A stretch of DNA of 45,956 bases, from positions 1 to 45,956 of the forward strand of contig NZ_JAUJFI010000024.1 of the NCBI RefSeq assembly GCF_030849505.1, in the 5' to 3' direction. This document shows, in pieces, positions 7,718 to 14,335 of this stretch. The notes below the pieces were generated by a model. It did no database searches. It was not told the origin of the DNA and worked only from the letters and a program-made list of their open reading frames with translations. How positions within the stretch are numbered: position 1 is the first letter of the stretch; each line of letters begins with the position of its first letter. The position numbers were made by a program, and so were the translations under genes. This stretch comes from Azospirillum isscasi. GTDB taxonomy: Bacteria > Pseudomonadota > Alphaproteobacteria > Azospirillales > Azospirillaceae.

Positions 7718-8180
7718 GACCTTCAGGCACAGGGAATGGCCGGTGGCGGGTGATCGCCATGGGAAAGGGCCAAAGATTGACGGTGATGGATCGTCATCGG
7801 AGGCGCCCGACGTTCCCGCCGTGGTTGGGATCGCCCTGCGCCCGGAATCGGGCCCCGCCGTCGCCAGCCTTGCAGGAGGAAGGCACGTCGCGGGAGATGC
7901 GCCAGGGATCGACGGTCGTCAGACTCGAGACACCGCAGGTGACTCGATTCACGAGAGCCCGGCGCGCGGGCCTGCCCGCGCGGGCGCCACATCGCCTCGG
8001 TCACGAAGGACCCCGGTCATCCTTTGCCGGATAATGGGAGCAGCAGCTTTGTGCCATCATGCGGGAACGTCCGCAGGGCGTGCATTCCTGGAGATGCCCC
8101 CTGCCCACGGCACGGCTTTCGGCTGACGGACACCATCATCCGCGGCATAGATTGGCACGGCACGGCCCCGCCGATGTGAC
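7718..8180. other. Gene-free stretch
   Basis: 463 bp of very GC-rich DNA between the small XRE gene and the flavin-reductase remnant. Open frames here have no recognisable protein character. I see no RNA gene or element end. Confidence 0.4.
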
Positions 8181-8748
8181 CTATACGCCGCCCGGGAGTT
8201 TGGACCGCATCGCCTCTCTCCGGTCGAAACGCCGGCCATCCGCCACGAACGTGCCGTCGCCGACGGCGTGGATCAGTCTCTTCTCCTTGCGGCCGCCGTC
8301 GATATGGGCGGCCACCCCCCGGAGCACCACGATGTCGTGATGCCCGATGACGTCGGCGACGCGGCATTCGATGTTGGCAAGGCACTCGGCGATGAGCGGC
8401 GCCCGGACGTGCTACGCCGTCACACGGGTCAGCCAAACCTCGCGAACTTGTCCGTGTCCCTCCCAGAACAGGTTCCCCCCCGACGACGGTGTCGAGAAGA
8501 TCCACCGTGGGGACCGCGATCACGCACTCCTTCGTCCTGGTGAGCGCGGCGTAGGAGTGGTTCCAGGCTCCGGTGGTGATGGCGAACTTCGCCGTGAAGT
8601 CCAGCACCGTCGTCCAGGAGATGGTCATCACGTTGTCCGTGCGGCCGTCGCTCGTCGTCACCAGGACGACCGGCCCCGGCTCGATCAACGTGAACGCCCT
8701 GCTGATCGACAGATCTTCCAACCCTGCCTCCCCCCGCAGACGATGCAT
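8181..8748 (-). pseudogene. Flavin reductase-like protein, decayed
   Basis: Translation from 8748 reads ISRAFTLIEPGPVVLVTT, then NVMTISWTTVLDF, KFAITTGAWNHSYAALTRTK and VIAVPTVDLLDTVVG: the FMN-binding split-barrel flavin reductase family. At the C7 run near 8477-8483 the frame slips. GTCSGRDTDKFARFG follows in a second frame and stops, and the C-terminal half (HVRAPLIAECLANIECRV, GHHDIVVLRGVAAHIDGGR, HAVGDGTFVADGRRFDRRE, stop at 8181) is in a third. So there are at least two frameshifts. When intact it would reduce flavins with NAD(P)H or bind FMN. Not part of the defence modules; probably host-derived debris. Confidence 0.8.
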
Positions 8749-9199
8749 TCCGGCGAAAGCCGCAAGGTGGAGAAGGCGACGGACTCCGTGGACACGGGAG
8801 GGCCGCTGCACATGGTGCCTTGACTACGCCGGCATACACCGTCTTCCAGATGGCCAAGGAGCGGTACTACAGGAGATGCTTGGGGCCTAATGATGCGAAT
8901 GGACGCCCCCGGCCAAGAACGACGACGCGATGCTGACGACGGAGGCCACACGATGAGGATGGGCGCTCGACACCCGAAGTGCGCCTTCGGTGTTGCGGAA
9001 TGGACCGCCATCGTGACTTCCGGCACCGGGTTGGGCACGCCCCCCAGTTATCGTAGCTGATGCCGCACCATCGGTCACGCTTTCGCTTCCCGACAGGACG
9101 TCGCTTGGTCTATCCTGCTCTCAGCAGTTGCCGAAAGTTGCGCCAATCTGGGAAATGGCGGATTATTCATAAGGTGATCTCGCGGAGAGGAGGCAATAC
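8749..9199. other. Gene-free stretch with IS1380 crumb and promoter region of the nuclease cassette
   Basis: No gene. 8835-8855 is identical over 21 bases to the reverse complement of 5037-5057 inside the IS1380 transposase (the YTVFQMA region), so a scrap of a second IS1380 copy lies here in the opposite orientation. 9110-9199 is distinctly more AT-rich and should hold the promoter of the cassette starting at 9200 (TTGCGCC near 9143, TATTCAT near 9165 as weak candidates). Confidence 0.5.
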
Positions 9200-9604
9200 G
9201 TGAGCACTATCACCGCCAACGTTGAAGATTTTCTTCAGCTTCTGGCTCAGGCATCGTTTGGATGGTTGGCCGAAGAGATTCGAGACTTCATTGAAGATGG
9301 CCTGATCACTGTGCCGTCCACCGGAATGCTAAAATCAGGAGACGAGCTTGAAGGACAATCACGCCCCTACATCCCCTTAGAACAGGCCGATATCGTCTGT
9401 CGCTTTCTGACGCTTCGACTGATCGAGCCTTTCAAAAAATTCAAAGAAGGGGAAAAAATTTTCTGGGAAATTGCAGGTAGAAACTCCAACATCTTGATTT
9501 TAACATCGGCAAGCACTGTCAATTTTTATGATGGCAACGCAGAAGGCCATATCCAAATGCTGGAACGCAAACTCCCCGAAATCAGGCGAGAATTGTCGGT
9601 CTAG
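9200..9604 (+). CDS. Hypothetical protein, first gene of a nuclease cassette
   Basis: 134 aa; GTG start at 9200 with GAGGAGG five bases upstream. I do not recognise the family. It looks soluble: helical N-terminus (VEDFLQLLAQASFGWLAEEI, RDFIEDGL), a middle part with PYIPLEQADIVCRFL, and a C-terminal region with strands (ILILTSASTVNFYDG) and a final helix rich in Glu/Arg. No transmembrane segment. The stop is 9 bp before the next gene, so the two are almost certainly co-transcribed. The pair is lower in GC than its surroundings and flanked by mobile-element debris, suggesting recent transfer. It could be an immunity, specificity or regulatory partner of the nuclease-like second gene; that is inference from context only. 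Confidence 0.7.
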   Translation: MSTITANVEDFLQLLAQASFGWLAEEIRDFIEDGLITVPSTGMLKSGDELEGQSRPYIPLEQADIVCRFLTLRLIEPFKKFKEGEKIFWEIAGRNSNILILTSASTVNFYDGNAEGHIQMLERKLPEIRRELSV

Positions 9605-9613
9605 GAGACAAAC

Positions 9614-10393
9614 ATGCCACTCCCTATCACCTTAGTTTCGGATCTGAACACCATATTTTCCGGATTGGCAGGAGCTGGTTCCTCATATTCAACGCTTAGA
9701 GGGCAAGGAAAGCAATTTGAATTCTGGTTGACAATGCGTTTTGCCCAGCGATGCATCGCCGAAGGGCATACCGTCGAAGTGCGTCGTGGTGACGATACCG
9801 TCATCGATGCGGCAAATCCTGGTGTGTTTTACGTACGAGGCGGACCGGGGGCTATACACGGGCTAAACCCCAAGGCGCCTGGATTTATCTGGGTAAAAAC
9901 TTCATCTGACGAATATGAAATTCACGGTAGTCTTCAATACATAGGACGCAGCGGAGCTCGCCATGAATATGACATTTCTGTCCTGCCCCGCTCGATCGGC
10001 GACGCTCTGAGAACCGCGCCAGGGGGGCGAGCACAAGGAGGACGGCCGTATGGATTGCCGATCATCGGCATCGAATGCAAGGATAAGGCGAACAACGCGC
10101 CTTTGGATGAAATGCGCGCCTGCATTGCTCGCCTGTTCGACAATACCGTGCTGAACAAAGGAATGTGCTGCGCAGATAACCAATGGACGTCCTTAACCTA
10201 TGGTGCTGCACAGGTTCGATACGTTGATGCCTTCAAGGCCGGTTTCTTTGCAGTGGCAAGGGTGGGAGGGTTTCAAAAAGGAGCGGAGACGCTGGCATCC
10301 CACTTCCATATCGACACCCTCGAGAACATGTACGCGCCAAGTGCCAGTGATCTCGTGGCATTGGAAGACGGTATTGCCAAACACCTGCCTTGA
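9614..10393 (+). CDS. PD-(D/E)XK-like nuclease, second gene of the cassette
   Basis: 259 aa; ATG at 9614 with AGGAG seven bases upstream. Key features: KQFEFWLTMRFAQRC helix (residues 33-47), ARHEYDISVLPR with Asp120, then GLPIIGIECKDKAN with Glu154 and Lys156. A D-x(n)-ExK arrangement on two strands after a Glu-containing helix is the PD-(D/E)XK nuclease core. The C-terminal half has a DEMRACIARLFD helix and no other recognised domain. It should cut nucleic acid. Paired with the 134-aa protein it forms a compact two-gene cassette, typical of defence islets; the target and trigger are unknown. It is convergent with the phosphorothioation-type operon once the IS630 between them is ignored. Confidence 0.65.
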   Translation: MPLPITLVSDLNTIFSGLAGAGSSYSTLRGQGKQFEFWLTMRFAQRCIAEGHTVEVRRGDDTVIDAANPGVFYVRGGPGAIHGLNPKAPGFIWVKTSSDEYEIHGSLQYIGRSGARHEYDISVLPRSIGDALRTAPGGRAQGGRPYGLPIIGIECKDKANNAPLDEMRACIARLFDNTVLNKGMCCADNQWTSLTYGAAQVRYVDAFKAGFFAVARVGGFQKGAETLASHFHIDTLENMYAPSASDLVALEDGIAKHLP

Positions 10394-10405
10394 CGCCCCG
10401 CGAGT

Positions 10406-10429
10406 ACCGCGGAAGCGACGGGCCGCGGT
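10406..10429 (+). terminator. Possible terminator of the nuclease cassette
   Basis: ACCGCGG (10406-10412) and CCGCGGT (10423-10429) form a perfect 7-bp stem just after the stop at 10393. There is no clear T run after it, so efficiency is doubtful. Confidence 0.35.
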
Positions 10430-10558
10430 GCTCTACACTTCGAACGCCCGGTCATGCGTGACCGACGGCACCATGCCATACGCGCCCTCCATCGCATCTA
10501 GTGACGCGAGTCAAACAGGGGGTTACGTTCTATAAGGGATGTCGGCACGCTGCGGGGC

Positions 10559-10854
10559 ATGGATGTCTCCCGCTGGGCCATTTACCTGAAGCTCGCTCCC
10601 GCCGACCGACGTCGGCTGGAGGATCTCGTCCACAGCGGCAACACCCCGCAGAAGCTGGTGCCGCGTGCCCGCATCGCGCTGCTGAGCGACGGCACGCGCC
10701 TGAACGGTGCCATTGCTCAGGGAGCGCACCCAGCCGGGGTTGCCGATGGCTGAGGGCCAGCCCGCCACGCAGACCAACGACTATACCCGCCATGGCAGGA
10801 CGACGCTGTTCGCGGCGCTGAACGTGCTGAACGGCACGGTGCTTGGACAGTGCG
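10559..10854 (+). pseudogene. IS630 transposase, 5' remnant
   Basis: N-terminal part RWAIYLKLAPADRRRLEDLV, then HSGNTPQKLVPRARIALLS (helix-turn-helix start of IS630 transposases). After a deletion and a frame change near 10720 there follows RTQPGLPMAEG, DYTRHGRTTLFAALNVLNG, TVLGQC, which belongs to the DDE catalytic core. The frame ends in the 8-bp target duplication (10847-10854) of the inserted IS66. Joining it to 13941 (dropping one duplication) gives an uninterrupted reading VLGQC-AACHRHQEFLRFLN, proving these are the two halves of one gene. Confidence 0.75.
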
Positions 10855-11044
10855 GTACCCATCCGGTGAGAGACGCGGATGCTCAGCGGCTCGGTCAGGA
10901 ATCCATCCTGAGGGTGTGGATCAGGTCCTTGAGGTTCTCGATGCCGTGTACGCCTCCGGTGAGCGCCGCCTTGGCAAAGTGGGGTGCGACGTCTGAGGTT
11001 TGCGTGGCGCGTCATCGCGCGGACGCAAACGAGTTGCAAACGTC

Positions 11045-11452
11045 ATGGCTTATCAGCGGGTCGAGGTTCTGACGGGAACGGAGCGGCGGCGGAATTACAC
11101 GCCGGCGGAGAAGGTGCGGATGGTCGAGGAGGCGTTCCGCCCCGGCATGGTGGTGACGGACGCGGCCCGCCGGCTGGGTGTGCACGAAAGCCTGCTGTAT
11201 CGCTGGCGGGGGCTGATGAAGGCCACAGGGACTGCCGCGGCCGAACCGTCCAGTTTCGTAGCGGTGACCATCACGCCGGAGCCGACCGTCACGGAACCGC
11301 CGGTCGCAGAGCCCCCTGGACCGGTGCCGCCTCCGGCGACGGCCACGAGCCCGGCGATCCTCGAGGTCATTCTTCCCAGCGGGGCGCGCCTGCGCCTAGA
11401 AGGGCCGGTTGACCCGGCCCTGGCGGCGGCCGTCGTCGGTGCCCTGGCATGA
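11045..11452 (+). CDS. tnpA: IS66 TnpA (OrfA), HTH DNA-binding subunit
   Basis: 135 aa from the ATG at 11045. N-terminal HTH of the IS3/IS66 OrfA type: YQRVEVLTGTERRRNYTPAE, then RMVEEAFRPGMVVTDAARRL, then VHESLLYRWRGLM. Linker rich in Pro/Thr/Glu, then a C-terminal segment (ILEVILPSGARLRLEGPVD) typical of IS66 TnpA. Overlaps tnpB by 4 bp (ATGA at 11449). Needed with TnpB and TnpC for IS66 transposition. Intact. Confidence 0.88.
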   Translation: MAYQRVEVLTGTERRRNYTPAEKVRMVEEAFRPGMVVTDAARRLGVHESLLYRWRGLMKATGTAAAEPSSFVAVTITPEPTVTEPPVAEPPGPVPPPATATSPAILEVILPSGARLRLEGPVDPALAAAVVGALA

Positions 11453-11796
11453 TCCCGGTGCCGAGCGGGGTGCGGGTATGGCTGGCCAGCGGGCACACCG
11501 ACATGCGCAAGGGCTGGGCGAGCTTGGCGTTGCTGGTTCAGGAGCGCTTCGCCCAAGACCCGCACAGCGGCCATCTCTTCATCTTCCGTGGGCGCCGCGG
11601 CGATCTGGTGAAGATCATCTGGTATGACGGCCAGGGCAGTTGCCTGTTCATGAAGAGGCTGGAACGGGGCCGTTTCATCTGGCCCACGCCGGCGGACGGC
11701 GCGGTGTCGATCTCGGTCGGGCAGATGGGTTATCTGCTCGAGGGCATCGACTGGCGCAACCCACAGAAGACCTGGCGCCCCGAGGCCGCGGGGTGA
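11449..11796 (+). CDS. tnpB: IS66 TnpB
   Basis: 115 aa, complete. IPVPSGVRVWLASGHTDMRK, then LALLVQERFAQDPHSGHLFI, FRGRRGDLVKIIWYDGQG, CLFMKRLERGRFIWP is the canonical IS66 OrfB/TnpB sequence. Biochemical function is not settled in the family, but it is required for transposition. Translationally coupled to tnpA by the ATGA overlap; tnpC follows after 79 bp. Confidence 0.92.
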   Translation: MIPVPSGVRVWLASGHTDMRKGWASLALLVQERFAQDPHSGHLFIFRGRRGDLVKIIWYDGQGSCLFMKRLERGRFIWPTPADGAVSISVGQMGYLLEGIDWRNPQKTWRPEAAG

Positions 11797-11875
11797 CTGC
11801 GACACGGTGAATCGACGGGGCGGTTCAGGGGGGATTGCGGCGGCTCGCCGGCGCGATCCCAGGTAAACTGGCGCC

Positions 11876-13498
11876 ATGACCGCCGCCCCGCTCCCCTCCA
11901 CCTCGGCCGACGACATCGCCAGCCTGCGCGCCGCCTTGGTGCAGGCCGAGGCGCGGGCGGACGCCGCGGAAGCCGAAGCGGCCCGGGCCAGGGCGGTGGC
12001 GTCGAACACCGAGGCCCTGATCGCCAGCCTGAAGCTGGAGATCGAGAAGCTCCGGCGCGACCTCTACGGCACGCGCTCCGAGCGCAAGGCGCGCCTGCTC
12101 GACCAGCTGGAGTTCCAGCTCGAAGAGCTGGAAGCGACGGCCAGCGAGGACGAGCTGGCGGCCGAGCAGGCCACCGCCAAAACCACGGCGGTGGCGGCCT
12201 TCACGCGCAAGCGGCCATCGCGCCAACCCTTTCCCGACCACCTGCCGCGCGAGCGCGTGGTTGTGCCGGCCCCGGCGAGTTGCCCGTGCTGCGGCTCGGA
12301 CAAGCTGTGCAAGCTGGGCGAGACGATCACCGAGACGCTGGAGGTGATCCCGCGCCAATGGAAGGTGATCCAGACGGTGCGCGAGCGGTTCTCCTGCCGG
12401 GCCTGCGAGACGATCAGCCAGCCGCCGGCGCCGTTCCATGCCACCCCGCGGGGTTGGGCCGGCCCCAACCTGCTGGCCACCGTTCTCTTTGAGAAGTTCG
12501 GCCAGCATCAGCCGCTGAACCGGCAGGCCGAACGCTTTGCGCGCGAGGGCGTGCCGCTCAGCCTGTCCACCCTGGCCGACCAGGTGGGCACCGCCGCCGC
12601 GGTGCTGAAGCCGCTGCACGACCTGATCGCGGCGCATGTGATGGCGGCCGAGCGGCTGCATGGCGACGACACGCCGGTGCCGGTGCTGGCCAAGGGCAAG
12701 ACCGACACCGGGCGGCTGTGGGTGTATGTGCGCGACGACCGGCCGTTCGCCGGCCAAGCCCCACCGGCGGCGCTGTTCCACTATTCGCGCGACCGCAAGG
12801 GCGAACACCCCGAACGGCAGCTGGCCGGCTTCATGGGCTGGCTGCAGGCCGATGCGTTCGCCGGCTACAACCGGCTGTACGAACCCGACCGCCAGCCGGG
12901 GCCGATCCGTGCCGCGCTATGTTGGGCGCATGCACGGCGCGGCTTCTTCAAGTTGGCCGACATCGCCGCGAACACCAAGCGCGGTAAGGATGCCCCGCCG
13001 ATCTCACCGCTGGCGCTGGAGGCCGTGACGCGCATCGACGCCCTCTTCGATCTCGAGCGCGCCTTGAGTGGCAAGCCGGCGGCCGAGCGGCTGGCGGCCC
13101 GCCAGGAGCACGGCGCCGCTCTGGTAGGCGCGCTGGAGGACTGGATGCGGGCGGAGCGCGCCCGGCTCTCCCGCCATGCCCCCGTGGCCAAGGCGATGGA
13201 CTATATGCTGACGCGCTGGGACGGCTTCACCCGGTTCCTCGGCGATGGCCGGCTGTGCCTGACGAACAACGCCGCCGAACGCGGCCTGCGCGGGATCGCC
13301 CTGGGCAGAAAGGCGTGGCTGTTCTGCGGCTCCGATCGCGGCGGCCAACGGGCGGCGATCATGTACGGCCTGATCACCACCGCCAAGCTCAACGATGTCG
13401 ACCCGCAGGCGTGGCTGGCCGACGTGCTGGCCCGCATCGCCGACTTGCCGCAGAACCGCCTGCCCGAACTGCTGCCTTGGAATTGGAAGGCAGCCTGA
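11876..13498 (+). CDS. tnpC: IS66 TnpC transposase
   Basis: 540 aa, apparently full length. N-terminal coiled coil (about residues 10-80: ALVQAEARADAAEAEAARAR, LIASLKLEIEKLRRDLYG), a zinc-binding domain (CPCCGSDKLCKLGE ... CRAC), then the DDE core: HGDDTPVPVLAKGKTDTGRL, ADAFAGYN, and TNNAAERGLRGIALGRK followed by WLFCGSDRGG. The C-terminal tail (LAELNDVDP-like region, LPELLPWNW) matches the family. It catalyses cut-and-paste DNA strand transfer. No internal stop or frameshift seen, so this IS66 is probably still active. Confidence 0.93.
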   Translation: MTAAPLPSTSADDIASLRAALVQAEARADAAEAEAARARAVASNTEALIASLKLEIEKLRRDLYGTRSERKARLLDQLEFQLEELEATASEDELAAEQATAKTTAVAAFTRKRPSRQPFPDHLPRERVVVPAPASCPCCGSDKLCKLGETITETLEVIPRQWKVIQTVRERFSCRACETISQPPAPFHATPRGWAGPNLLATVLFEKFGQHQPLNRQAERFAREGVPLSLSTLADQVGTAAAVLKPLHDLIAAHVMAAERLHGDDTPVPVLAKGKTDTGRLWVYVRDDRPFAGQAPPAALFHYSRDRKGEHPERQLAGFMGWLQADAFAGYNRLYEPDRQPGPIRAALCWAHARRGFFKLADIAANTKRGKDAPPISPLALEAVTRIDALFDLERALSGKPAAERLAARQEHGAALVGALEDWMRAERARLSRHAPVAKAMDYMLTRWDGFTRFLGDGRLCLTNNAAERGLRGIALGRKAWLFCGSDRGGQRAAIMYGLITTAKLNDVDPQAWLADVLARIADLPQNRLPELLPWNWKAA

Positions 13499-13844
13499 CC
13501 GCGGCACTCACCGGATGCTTACGATGCCGTCGTCGGTGAGGGCGTAGAACCACTGCTCGCCTGGGCGGGACCGACGGTTCCGGCGTCGGCACGGCTGAAG
13601 TCTCCGCCGGCGGCTCGCCGGTGGCGACGGTGACCGGCAGGAAGGCGGGCAGCCGCGGCTGCGGACCGAAGAACTGGCGGCGCCAGCGGTACAGCAGGCT
13701 GACGTCCACGCCCAGGCGCCGGGCGACCCCCGTCGCCTTCGCGCCCGGCCGGAACGCCTCTTCGACCAGCCGCAGCTTCTCCTCGTCGCTGAACTGCCGC
13801 CGCCGCTCCACTCCCGTGATCACCTCGACGCGCTGGATAGCCAT
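13389..13844 (-). pseudogene. Second, truncated IS66 TnpA on the opposite strand
   Basis: From the ATG at 13844: AIQRVEVITGVERRRQFSDE, KLRLVEEAFRPGAKATGVAR, RLGVDVSLLYRWRRQFFG. This is a TnpA/OrfA paralogue of the one at 11045. After a Pro/Thr-rich linker the frame loses IS66 character near 13520 and runs antisense into tnpC. Two further ATGs sit upstream (13868, 13856) in a short repeated leader. It marks the left end of a different IS66 element fused in inverted orientation to the right side of the resident copy. Confidence 0.65.
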
Positions 13845-13932
13845 AGGGACTGCCATAGGGATAGCCATAGGGACAGACCCGATGATTCAGCTTCCGGCTC
13901 CGGTCACAAGGCGGCACTCGGCGGAGGGGTAC

Positions 13933-14335
13933 ACAGTGCGCCGCGTGCCACCGGCATCAGGAGTTCCTTCGCTTCCTCAACGCCGTCGAGACGGCGGTGC
14001 CAGTCGGCAAGGTGGTGCACGTGATCCTGGACAACTACGCCACCCACAAGCACCCGAAAGTCCGCGTCTGGTTGGAGAAGCACCCGCGGTGGGTCTTCCA
14101 CTTCACGCCGACCTCGGCGTCCTGGCTGAACGCGGTCGAGGGCTTCTTTGTCAAACTGACGACCAAACGCCTGCGCCGGGGCAGCTTTCGCGACATCGTG
14201 GACCTGCAAGCCGCCATCCACCGCTTCATCAAGGAACACAACAAGACCGCCAAGCGCTTCGTCTGGACAGCTGACCCCGACCACATCATCGAGCGCATCA
14301 ACGAAGCGAAACAGGCGTCAGATTCGATCCACTAG
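13933..14335 (+). pseudogene. IS630 transposase, 3' remnant
   Basis: Reads CHRHQEFLRFLNAVETAVPV, GKVVHVILDNYATHKHPKVR, HFTPTSASWLNAVEGFFVKL, AIHRFIKEHN, FVWTADPD: the DDE_3 second half of an IS630 transposase with the catalytic D of ILDNYATHKH and E of NAVEGFF. It begins in the second copy of the 8-bp duplication (13933-13940). It could be translated from the GTG/ATG near 13997, but on its own it cannot be active. Confidence 0.8.

Larger units (their letters stand above)
10855..13932 (+). mobile_element. IS66-family insertion (3078 bp) with 8-bp target duplication
   Basis: Flanked by ACAGTGCG at 10847-10854 and 13933-13940. Ends match as inverted repeats: GTACCCATCCGGTGAG inwards from 10855 and GTACCCCTCCGCCGAG inwards from 13932. 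It contains intact tnpA, tnpB and tnpC. A second IR-like sequence, GTACGCCTCCGGTGAGCGCC, begins near 10948 and matches the right end better than the outer left end does. The right end carries a tnpA start on the opposite strand, so both termini look like IS66 left ends. Eight-base duplications are typical of IS66. Confidence 0.85.
10501..14332 (+). mobile_element. IS630-family element, internally deleted and split by IS66
   Basis: Outer ends are GTGACGCGAGTCAAACAGG at 10501 and, reading inwards from 14332, GTGGATCGAATCTGACGCC. Both are flanked by the dinucleotide TA (10499-10500 and 14333-14334), the usual IS630 target duplication. The transposase gene inside is in two pieces (10559-10854, 13933-14335) separated by an IS66 insertion. 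It also lacks a central stretch of roughly 130 codons, so it was dead in any case. It sits exactly in the stop codon of the receiver-domain gene on the other strand. Confidence 0.75.

Noticed and set aside
7171..8034. Plus-strand 287-codon frame
   Set aside because: Passes through the leader repeat and the small XRE gene in a different frame; composition like non-coding GC-rich DNA.
11825..12808. Minus-strand 327-codon frame opposite tnpC
   Set aside because: Antisense shadow of an intact IS66 transposase.
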